DNA of 64,000 nt from Streptomyces sp. CB01373 (GTDB lineage Bacteria; Actinomycetota; Actinomycetes; Streptomycetales; Streptomycetaceae). This document shows positions 46,669-53,656 of the stretch, one piece after another. Each line of letters begins with the position of its first letter. Within the stretch, counting starts at the first letter, position 1. The notes beneath the pieces were generated by a model that ran no database searches, was not told the origin of the DNA, and saw only the letters and a list, made by a program, of their open reading frames with translations. Location of the stretch: positions 1 through 64,000 of the forward strand of contig NZ_NNBK01000013.1 of assembly GCF_002803075.1 (NCBI RefSeq), given 5' to 3'. A program made the position numbers and the translations under genes.

Positions 46669-46817
46669 CGGGTCGCCGCCGGGGGCGCCCCGCCGTGAAC
46701 CAGGGCCCGTCAGCGGGCCCTGGGGGCAACCGACTTGCGCAACCCCCCTGTTGATCAGCTAATGTCTGGAGCACGCCGAGGGGCGAGGCCGGAAGGCCGA
46801 GGCCCACGGAGTCCATG

Positions 46818-46889
46818 CGGGTGTAGTTCAGTAGTAGAACATCCCCCTTCCAGGGGGAAGGCGCAGTGTGCAATTCCTGTCACCCGCTC
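46818..46889 (+). tRNA. tRNA-Gly(TCC) with aberrant D-loop and T-arm
   Basis: Acceptor GCGGGTG/CACCCGC and the anticodon arm (loop CTTCCAG, anticodon TCC) are perfect, but the elbow is unusual. The D-loop reads AGTAGTA, with A where G18 is expected. The T-loop reads GTGCAATTC instead of GTTCRANTC, replacing the Psi55 position by G. The T-stem carries an extra base (GCAGTG against CCTGT). G18 and Psi55 normally pair, and both are changed here. Staphylococcal tRNA-Gly(UCC) species reserved for peptidoglycan cross-bridges have the same two kinds of change. A promoter-like TTGCGC/TAATGT lies about 50 bases upstream. Confidence 0.85.
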
Positions 46890-46969
46890 TGCACCGCCGG
46901 TCCGGACCACTGATGTGGATCAGGTAGGCTGGTGCTCGCGCCGATCGGTGGGAGCCGGTCGGAGGCAAT

Positions 46970-47042
46970 GCGGACGTAGCTCAGTTGGTAGAGCGCAACC
47001 TTGCCAAGGTTGAGGTCGCGAGTTCGAGCCTCGTCGTCCGCT
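46970..47042 (+). tRNA. tRNA-Gly(GCC), copy 1
   Basis: Canonical cloverleaf, acceptor GCGGACG/CGTCCGC, anticodon loop CTTGCCA with GCC, T-loop GTTCGAGCC. TAGGCT at 46925-46930 is a candidate -10. Identical to the copy at 50834. Confidence 0.95.
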
Positions 47043-47047
47043 CGGGA

Positions 47048-47080
47048 AAAAGACCCCGGTCCATCGGACCGGGGTCTTTT
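47048..47080 (+). terminator. Terminator after tRNA-Gly copy 1
   Basis: AAAAGACCCCGGTCC / GGACCGGGGTCTTTT with an ATC loop. Nearly the same hairpin follows copy 2, with a compensating A-T to G-C change. Confidence 0.9.
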
Positions 47081-47176
47081 CGTTGTTCTCTCTCCTGCGT
47101 CCGCTCTGACATTTGTCATGCGGGGTGATGACACCGCGCACTGCTGCGGCGCTCCGGCCGCCGGGACGCTGGATCC

Positions 47177-48127
47177 ATGGACACGGACGAGCACGTGATT
47201 GAGGTGACCGGCCTCCACCGGGTGTACGAGGGCGGATTCGAGGCGGTGCGCGGGATCTCCTTCCATGTGGAGCGGGGGGAGATCTTCGCGCTCCTCGGCA
47301 CCAACGGCGCCGGAAAGACCTCGACGGTCGAACTCCTGGAGGGACTGGCGTCACCGGCCTCGGGGCGCGTGCGGGTGCTCGGGCACGACCCGTACGCGGA
47401 GCGGGCGCTGGTACGGCCGCGCACCGGTGTGATGCTCCAGGAGGGCGGCTTCCCCTCCGAGCTGACCGTCGCCGAGACCGCGCGGATGTGGGCGGGCTGC
47501 GTCAGCGGGGCCCGCCCGCCCCATGAGGCGCTCGAACAGGTCGGTCTCGGGCGGCGCACGGACGTACGGGTCAAGCAGCTCTCCGGCGGTGAACGGCGTC
47601 GCCTGGACCTGGCACTCGCGCTGCTCGGCGAGCCCGAGGTGCTGTTCCTGGACGAGCCGACGACCGGGCTGGACGCCGAAGGGCGCCGGGACACCTGGGA
47701 GTTGGTGCGGGCGCTGCGCGACCGCGGCACCACCGTGCTGCTCACCACGCACTACCTGGAGGAGGCCGAAGGGCTCGCCGACCGGATCGCGATCCTCCAC
47801 GAGGGACGCATCGCGACCGCCGGTACCCCGGCCGAGGTCACCGCCGCGCAGCCGTCCCGGATCTCCTTCGACCTGCCCGCGGGGTACTTCCTCGGCGACC
47901 TGCCACCGCTCGCCGGACTGGGCGTGTGCGAGCACGAGATGGACGGCCGCGCCGTACGGCTGCGCACCCACGAACTCCAGCGGACCGCCACGGAACTTCT
48001 GCTGTGGGCACACCGGGCCGGGATCGAACTGGCCAGGCTGGATGTCCGGCCGGCCTCGCTGGAGGAGGCGTTCCTCGACATCGCGCGGGACGCCGCCGCG
48101 CCGCGGACGAAGGAGTACGCCGCATGA
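47177..48127 (+). CDS. ABC transporter ATP-binding protein
   Basis: A 316-residue ATPase of an ABC-2 exporter. Walker A LGTNGAGKTS, signature LSGGERRRL, Walker B VLFLDEPTTGLD and the switch His in TTHYLEEAEG are intact. The C-terminal 90 residues (ISFDLPAGYFLGDLPPL onward) are the DUF4162-type tail of drug exporters. It is the first gene of a four-gene operon with its permease (ATGA overlap), a sensor kinase and a response regulator, the arrangement of antimicrobial-peptide or drug-resistance pumps that are controlled by their own two-component system. Confidence 0.93.
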   Translation: MDTDEHVIEVTGLHRVYEGGFEAVRGISFHVERGEIFALLGTNGAGKTSTVELLEGLASPASGRVRVLGHDPYAERALVRPRTGVMLQEGGFPSELTVAETARMWAGCVSGARPPHEALEQVGLGRRTDVRVKQLSGGERRRLDLALALLGEPEVLFLDEPTTGLDAEGRRDTWELVRALRDRGTTVLLTTHYLEEAEGLADRIAILHEGRIATAGTPAEVTAAQPSRISFDLPAGYFLGDLPPLAGLGVCEHEMDGRAVRLRTHELQRTATELLLWAHRAGIELARLDVRPASLEEAFLDIARDAAAPRTKEYAA

Positions 48128-48900
48128 GCACCGCCGTCACCACCCCCGCCGGCCGGATGGCCGCGCTCGCGCGCGCCGAGCTGCTTCTGCTGGCCCGCAA
48201 CCGGAGTGTTCTGGTGGCGGGCGTGCTCCTGCCGCTGGTGCTGCCCTTCACCGTCCGGTCGGCGACCGCGCAGATGAACCTGGAGGACGCCGGGCTGACC
48301 GTCGGGCTGGTCATCCTGCCGGCCGCGATCGGCTTCTCCCTGCTGCTCGCCGTGTACTCCACCCTGGTCGGCGTGTTCGTCGCCCGGCGTGAGCAACTGG
48401 TCCTCAAGCGGCTGCGCACGGGCGAGCTGCGGGACACCGAGATCCTCGCCGGGGCCGCCCTGCCGGCCGTCGCCACCGGCCTCGTCCAGTGCCTGCTGCT
48501 GACCGGCGCCTGCACCGCGCTGCTGCACGTCCCCGCCCCGCGCTCGCCCCATCTCGCCGTCGTCGGCCTGCTGTTGGGCCTGCTGCTCGGCGTGCTGCTG
48601 GCGGCCGTCACCGCGGGCTTCACCCGGACCACCGAGAGCTCCCAGGTCACCTCGCTCCCGCTGCTGCTGGTCTCGATGATCGGCTCCGGGCTGACCGTGC
48701 CGCTGGAACTGCTCCCCGAGCGGCTCGCCCGGTGCTGCGAGCTGCTGCCGCTGAGCCCGGTGACCACGCTGGTCCGCGGCGGCTGGACCGGAGACCTGAG
48801 CGGCTACGACGCCCTGCGGGCCGTGGGTATCGCGCTGGCCTGGATCGTGCTCGCGGTGTTTGCTGTACGGCGCCGGTTCCGCTGGGAGCCGAGGCGCTGA
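48124..48900 (+). CDS. ABC-2 type transporter permease
   Basis: A 258-residue membrane protein with six hydrophobic segments (for example SVLVAGVLLPLVLPF, LVGVFVARREQ as loop, VVGLLLGLLLGVLLAAVTAG, GIALAWIVLAVFAV). It starts within the stop codon of the ATPase gene. Together they would form a homodimeric exporter; substrate unknown. Confidence 0.9.
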   Translation: MSTAVTTPAGRMAALARAELLLLARNRSVLVAGVLLPLVLPFTVRSATAQMNLEDAGLTVGLVILPAAIGFSLLLAVYSTLVGVFVARREQLVLKRLRTGELRDTEILAGAALPAVATGLVQCLLLTGACTALLHVPAPRSPHLAVVGLLLGLLLGVLLAAVTAGFTRTTESSQVTSLPLLLVSMIGSGLTVPLELLPERLARCCELLPLSPVTTLVRGGWTGDLSGYDALRAVGIALAWIVLAVFAVRRRFRWEPRR

Positions 48901-48927
48901 GAGACGGCGCGGAGGGGACGGGAAGAG

Positions 48928-50190
48928 GTGGGGGACGCCATGCGCGGGCCCGTCGGCTGGTGGCGCGGCAAAAGCACGACAGCCAAGGTCGAGACGTACA
49001 CACGGTGGTCGTTCCACATCTTCGCGCTGATCGAGGCGGTCATGGGCGGGCTGATGGTCCTGGGCCAGGTGGGCCCCCACCCGGCGGCCTGGCTGGCGGC
49101 GGCGGTCACCGGGCACGCCGCGCTCTGCGCGGTGACCGCGTCCCGTGCGCTCGACTGGACTCGCGGCAGGCGTGAGCAGCCCCTGCGGCTGCTGTGGACG
49201 CTCGGCGCGGTCACCGCGGTGCTGGCCGTCCTCGCGCTCGGCGTGCACGCGCACGGCCAGGGCGAGAACGTGGACACCGCGGCGGGCATGGCCTTCGCGT
49301 GCGTGCTGGTCTTCGGCGCCGGCATCATCGCCCTCGGGGTGCGCACCCGGCGCCGGGTCGCCGCGGTGGTGACGGGCTTCGCGGCCGGTTCCGGAATCAT
49401 CGCCTTCCCTCTGGGGATGCCGGGCCCGGCCGCACTGGCCAACGTGGTCATGGTGCTGGTCGGGGGCGCGTCCCTGGCCTTCACCTCCGTCTTCTCCGTC
49501 TGGCTGCTGAACGCCGTCTACGCCCTCGACGAGGCGCGGGAGACCCGGGCCCGGCTCGCCGTCGCCGAGGAGCGCCTGCGGTTCGGGCGGGATCTGCACG
49601 ACGTGATGGGGCGCAACCTCGCGGTGATCGCGCTGAAGGCGGAACTGGCCGTGCAACTGGGCCGGCGCGGCCGGCCCGAGGCGGTGGAGCAGATGATCGA
49701 GGTGCAGCGGCTGGCCCAGGAGTCGCAACGCGAGGTCCGTGCCGTGGTCCGCGGCTACCGGGAGGCCGACCTCGCCGCGGAACTCGCGGGCGCCCAGGGC
49801 GTCCTGGCGGCGGCCGGCATCGACTGCGCGGTCACCGGCTCACCGGCCGGTCTGCCCACGCCGGTGCAGTCCGCGCTCGGCTGGGTCGTCCGGGAGGCCG
49901 CCACGAACGTGCTCCGGCACGGAGACGCCCGGCGGTGCACGGTGTCCCTGCGCGTGGCCGACGGCCGGGCCGAGCTGACCGTCGAGAACGACGGGGTGCC
50001 GGAGTCCCCCGCCGGTGACCGGCCGGGCTCCGGGCTCGCCGGTCTTCGTGAACGGCTGTCGGAGCTCGACGGCACCCTGCGGGCGGGACCCGCGGGACGC
50101 GGCCGGTTCCGGCTGACCGCCGAGGTGCCGCTGCCGCCGCCCGCCGCCGGTCCCCAGACCGCACGTCCGTTGAGCGAGGCCACCCGATGA
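48928..50190 (+). CDS. Sensor histidine kinase (HisKA_3 type)
   Basis: A 420-residue NarL-type sensor kinase. Five or six membrane segments with short loops (about 25-180) form an intramembrane sensor. The dimerisation and phosphoacceptor helix reads LRFGRDLHDVMGRNLAVIAL with the conserved His, and the ATPase has VREAATNVLRHG and the G-box PGSGLAGLRERL. There is no large extracellular domain, as in LiaS/DesK-type kinases that sense membrane stress. GTG 48928 follows GGAGGGG; ATG 48940 is an alternative. Partner regulator overlaps at its 3' end. Confidence 0.92.
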   Translation: MGDAMRGPVGWWRGKSTTAKVETYTRWSFHIFALIEAVMGGLMVLGQVGPHPAAWLAAAVTGHAALCAVTASRALDWTRGRREQPLRLLWTLGAVTAVLAVLALGVHAHGQGENVDTAAGMAFACVLVFGAGIIALGVRTRRRVAAVVTGFAAGSGIIAFPLGMPGPAALANVVMVLVGGASLAFTSVFSVWLLNAVYALDEARETRARLAVAEERLRFGRDLHDVMGRNLAVIALKAELAVQLGRRGRPEAVEQMIEVQRLAQESQREVRAVVRGYREADLAAELAGAQGVLAAAGIDCAVTGSPAGLPTPVQSALGWVVREAATNVLRHGDARRCTVSLRVADGRAELTVENDGVPESPAGDRPGSGLAGLRERLSELDGTLRAGPAGRGRFRLTAEVPLPPPAAGPQTARPLSEATR

Positions 50191-50810
50191 CGACGTCCCC
50201 CGTGCCCGTCCGGCTGCTGCTGGCCGACGACGAACACCTGATCCGCGGCGCGCTCGCCGCCCTGCTGTCCCTCGAGGACGACCTGCTGATCGTCGCGGAG
50301 GCGGCGAGCGGACCGGAGGCGCTGGCCATGGCCCGGGCGCACGCGCCGGACGTGGCCGTGCTTGATCTGCAAATGCCGGGCGCGGACGGTGTGAAGGTCG
50401 CCACATCCCTGCGGGCCGAAATGCCGGGCTGCCGGGTGCTGATCGTGACCAGCCACGGACGGCCCGGACATCTGAAGCGGGCGCTTGCCGCGGGTGTGCG
50501 CGGGTTCGTCCCGAAGACCGTCAGCGCCCAGCGGCTCGCAGAGATCATCCGCACCGTGCACTCCGGAAACCGCTACGTCGACCCGGAGTTGGCCGCCGAC
50601 GCGATCTCCGCCGGGGACTCCCCGCTGACCGCGCGGGAGGCCGAGGTGCTGGAGTTCGCCGCCGACGGGGCACCGGTCGCGGAGATCGCCGAGCGGGCCG
50701 CGCTGTCCCCGGGGACCGTACGGAACTACCTGTCGTCGGCCGTGACGAAACTCGGCGCGGAGAATCGACATGCGGCAGTACAGCTCGCACGGGAGCGAGG
50801 TTGGGTATAG
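50187..50810 (+). CDS. NarL/FixJ-type response regulator
   Basis: A 207-residue regulator. The receiver domain (1-120) has the acidic pair in LLADDEHLIRG, phospho-Asp in VAVLDLQMPGADG, and Lys in GFVPKT. The C-terminal LuxR-type helix-turn-helix reads LTAREAEVLEFAADG, then AEIAERAALSPGTVRNYLSS. It overlaps the kinase stop (ATGA) and probably controls the ABC operon. The stop codon TAG lies inside TATAGT (50806-50811), a likely -10 box of the following tRNA-Gly. Confidence 0.93.
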   Translation: MTTSPVPVRLLLADDEHLIRGALAALLSLEDDLLIVAEAASGPEALAMARAHAPDVAVLDLQMPGADGVKVATSLRAEMPGCRVLIVTSHGRPGHLKRALAAGVRGFVPKTVSAQRLAEIIRTVHSGNRYVDPELAADAISAGDSPLTAREAEVLEFAADGAPVAEIAERAALSPGTVRNYLSSAVTKLGAENRHAAVQLARERGWV

Positions 50811-50833
50811 TTGGCCTCGCGCCACGGCGCAGT

Positions 50834-50906
50834 GCGGACGTAGCTCAGTTGGTAGAGCGCAACCTTGCCAAGGTTGAGGTCGCGAGTTCGAGCCTCGTCG
50901 TCCGCT
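50834..50906 (+). tRNA. tRNA-Gly(GCC), copy 2
   Basis: All 73 bases equal copy 1 at 46970. A -10-like TATAGT overlaps the end of the response regulator gene, and the bases that follow (CCTCGCGCC) resemble those before copy 1 (GCTCGCGCC). Confidence 0.95.
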
Positions 50907-50911
50907 CGGGA

Positions 50912-50944
50912 AAAAGGCCCCGGTCCATCGGACCGGGGCCTTTT
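50912..50944. terminator. Terminator after tRNA-Gly copy 2 (also purC)
   Basis: AAAAAGGCCCCGGTCC / GGACCGGGGCCTTTTT, symmetrical with A-run and T-run on each side, so it can end both the tRNA transcript and the converging purC transcript. Confidence 0.9.
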
Positions 50945-50950
50945 CGTTCC

Positions 50951-51850
50951 CTACGCCCAGCTCGTCCCCGTCAGCCGCTCGTACGCCTCCACGTACTTCG
51001 CCCGCGTCGCCTCCACGACCGGCTGCGGCAGCGACGGCGGGGGCTGCTCGCTCCTGCGGTCCCAGCCGGACTCGGCGGACGTCAGCCAGTCGCGGACGTA
51101 CTGCTTGTCGTACGACGGCTGCGCGCGGCCCGGCTGCCACTGGTCGGCCGGCCAGAAGCGGGAGGAGTCCGGGGTGAGCACCTCGTCGGCGAGGACGAGC
51201 GCCTCCCCGTCGAAGCCGAACTCGAACTTGGTGTCGGCGAGGATGATCCCGCGGTCGCGGGCGATGTCCCGGGCCCGGCCGTAGACGGCGAGCGTGGCCT
51301 GGCGCAGCTGGGCGGCCGTCTCCGCGCCGACCTGGCGGGCCACCTCCTCGTAGGAGACGTTCTCGTCGTGCTCGCCGACCTCGGCCTTGGTGGCCGGGGT
51401 GAAGATCGGGGCGGGCAGCTCGGAGCCGTCGGTCAGGCCCTCGGGCAGGGCGAGGCCGCAGACCGTGCGGGTCTGCTCGTACTCGGCCAGGCCCGAACCG
51501 GTGAGGTAGCCGCGGGCCACGCACTCCACGGGGACCATCCGCAGGGACTTGCAGATCAGGGTGCGGCCCGCCCAGTCGGCGGGAGCGCCCTCGGGCACCT
51601 CGGTGGACAGGACGTGGTTCGGGGCCAGGTCGGTGAGCCGGTCGAACCACCACAGGGACAGCTGCGTGAGAATGCGGCCCTTGTCGGGGATCTCGGTCGG
51701 CAGCACCCAGTCGTAGGCGGACATGCGGTCGCTGGCGACCATGACGAGGTCGCCCGCCTCGTTCTGGTACAGGTCGCGCACCTTGCCGGTGTGCAGATGC
51801 ACCAGGCCCGGAACCTGGATCGGCTCGGGCTTTTCGACGAATCCGGACAC
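50951..51850 (-). CDS. purC: SAICAR synthetase
   Basis: Phosphoribosylaminoimidazole-succinocarboxamide synthase (299 residues), the step joining CAIR with aspartate using ATP. Motifs: GKVRDLYQ near the start, VASDRMSAYDWVLPTEIPDK, VPVECVARGYLTGSG, ILADTKFEFGFD and DEVLTPDSSRFWP. GTG 51850 has GGGAGGAA immediately upstream at good spacing. Length fits the single-domain bacterial enzyme. Confidence 0.97.
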   Translation of the reverse strand: MSGFVEKPEPIQVPGLVHLHTGKVRDLYQNEAGDLVMVASDRMSAYDWVLPTEIPDKGRILTQLSLWWFDRLTDLAPNHVLSTEVPEGAPADWAGRTLICKSLRMVPVECVARGYLTGSGLAEYEQTRTVCGLALPEGLTDGSELPAPIFTPATKAEVGEHDENVSYEEVARQVGAETAAQLRQATLAVYGRARDIARDRGIILADTKFEFGFDGEALVLADEVLTPDSSRFWPADQWQPGRAQPSYDKQYVRDWLTSAESGWDRRSEQPPPSLPQPVVEATRAKYVEAYERLTGTSWA

Positions 51851-51918
51851 GGTTCCTCCCCGTGGTTCTGTCCAATGGACCGATTCTCCCGTATCGGACA
51901 TCGATCCCCGGCAGCGGG

Positions 51919-53439
51919 TCAGTCGCGCTTGCAGATGCGGTCCAGGAGGTTGGCGGTGGCGCGCTGGATCCGGGCGTCGACGTGGCCGGGGCGGTCCAGG
52001 GCCGGGGACCAGGCGAAGGTCCCCGCGGCGAAGACGAGGGCGCCGGAGGGCGCCCGGTACAGGGACGTCTCCTGGTGGCGCGTCACGCCCTCGCCGTCCG
52101 TGTACGGGGAGTGCGCGAGCAGGATGCGGTCCTGGTACTCGGGCAGCGGGGTGCGCGGGAAGTAGCGGTCGGCCTCTCCCGCGACCAGGCCCGCGATCTC
52201 CTCGCCCTCCTCGGCCCTGGTCGCCTCCCACAGCCAGTGGTCGGCGTTGCGGACGATCAGCGGGTGCGGCTCGGGGACGCGGCCGGCGTACTGGATGCCG
52301 ACCAGTTGCTGCTCGGGCCGGTCGATCTCCCGCCACAGCACCGACCGGCCGGGGCCCTTGCGCTTGCGGCAGGTCAGCAGGCGGTCGGGGACGCCGGACG
52401 GGGAGGCGCCCAGTTCGACCTGCCAGTACATGGTGTTGGCCGAGAGGAAGACCAGGGACGTGCCGTTCTCTCGGGCGAGTTCGACGGTGCGGCGCATGCT
52501 CACCGACCAGTACTCGTCGTGGCCGGGGAAGACCAGACCGCGGTAGCGGGTGGGGTCGACACGGCCGGCGTGCAGGTCGCGGGCGTCGGCGTAGGCGAGG
52601 TCGTAGCCGTAGCGCTCGGCCCAGCGGATGACGTCGTAGGCGTGGCCCACGTGCAGGGGCAGGCCCGCCCCGGCGTAGGGGCGGTCGAAGGAGACCGTGG
52701 TCGCGGCGTCGGCCTCACCGAGCAGCCGCCCGTGCTCGTCCCAGGCGTGGTAGAGGCTGGCGCCCGTGTGGCCGTCCTCCGGGTAGAGGTTGTAGGCCTG
52801 CCAGGTGATGTCGGGCAGGAGCAGCAGCAGGTCCGCGGGGCGGTTGTCGCGGACGGTGAACGGGATGTGGGAGCGGTAGCCGTCGTCGGTGGTGAGCACG
52901 GCCACGTAGGCGCCGACGCTCCAGTGGGACGGCACCTGCAACCGCCACGAGAGCCACCAGTGGTGGCAGGAGACGGTGCGGTCGGCGGTCAGCGGCGGGG
53001 GCTGGACGATGCCGGACAGGCGCGGACTGGTGGTGATCTTGGCGGCGCCGTCGCCTCCGTAGTGCCCGATGCGGTAGATGTCCACGCCGAACTGCTGGGG
53101 CGGGTCGACGGTGACGTGGAAGTCGATCGCCTCGCCGGGAGTGACGGCACCGGTGGAGACGAAGCCCTTGATCTGCCGGTGGACGTCGTCGGCCGAACGG
53201 GGACCGCCGCCGGAGGCGCGGGGAGCGGGCACGCGGGGGCGGCCGGACCTGGTCCGCGGGGGCGGCGTCTGCGGGGGCGTCTGCGGGAGCGGGTCCACGT
53301 ACCAGGGGACGACGTGCCCGGTGTCGTCGAAGTACGTCTCGCTGCCGCGCAGCCAGGGGACGGGGCCCAGGCCGAAGGGGTCCGTCACGGCGTGCGCGAG
53401 AGCCCCCGACTCCCAGCGGCGGATCTGCTCCGATCCCAT
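51919..53439 (-). CDS. N,N-dimethylformamidase beta-subunit-like protein
   Basis: A 506-residue soluble protein. Residues 90-200 look like an immunoglobulin-like N-terminal domain (GEAIDFHVTVDPPQQFGVDI, then IYRIGHYGGDGA), and 220-500 form the large domain shared with the catalytic subunit of N,N-dimethylformamidase (PDITWQAYNLYPEDGHTGAS; FPGHDEYWSVSMRRTVE; FLSANTMYWQVEL). Short Tyr/Glu/His clusters such as HDEYW fit the iron-binding region of that enzyme. A Pro-rich stretch at 50-85 separates the head. ATG 53439 has GGGAGGGG upstream. The natural substrate is unknown. Confidence 0.8.
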   Translation of the reverse strand: MGSEQIRRWESGALAHAVTDPFGLGPVPWLRGSETYFDDTGHVVPWYVDPLPQTPPQTPPPRTRSGRPRVPAPRASGGGPRSADDVHRQIKGFVSTGAVTPGEAIDFHVTVDPPQQFGVDIYRIGHYGGDGAAKITTSPRLSGIVQPPPLTADRTVSCHHWWLSWRLQVPSHWSVGAYVAVLTTDDGYRSHIPFTVRDNRPADLLLLLPDITWQAYNLYPEDGHTGASLYHAWDEHGRLLGEADAATTVSFDRPYAGAGLPLHVGHAYDVIRWAERYGYDLAYADARDLHAGRVDPTRYRGLVFPGHDEYWSVSMRRTVELARENGTSLVFLSANTMYWQVELGASPSGVPDRLLTCRKRKGPGRSVLWREIDRPEQQLVGIQYAGRVPEPHPLIVRNADHWLWEATRAEEGEEIAGLVAGEADRYFPRTPLPEYQDRILLAHSPYTDGEGVTRHQETSLYRAPSGALVFAAGTFAWSPALDRPGHVDARIQRATANLLDRICKRD

Positions 53440-53656
53440 GCCCGATCCCCTCCCTCGTGCCCCCGTGGTCCGTCCTGCGGCGGTGCGGATCTGTCGGTCC
53501 TGTTCCGGCTGTCGTATGTCGCACGGACTTGCCACGTGCGTTATCGGTCCCAGCACATCACATAACGCGCGCATGCTGTCACTATTCGTTGCGAATTGGC
53601 CGAAAGTGGAAGCGGGGGATCCGGTAGCGCGGCCGCCGGGTCGGCTTCGGTCCAGG

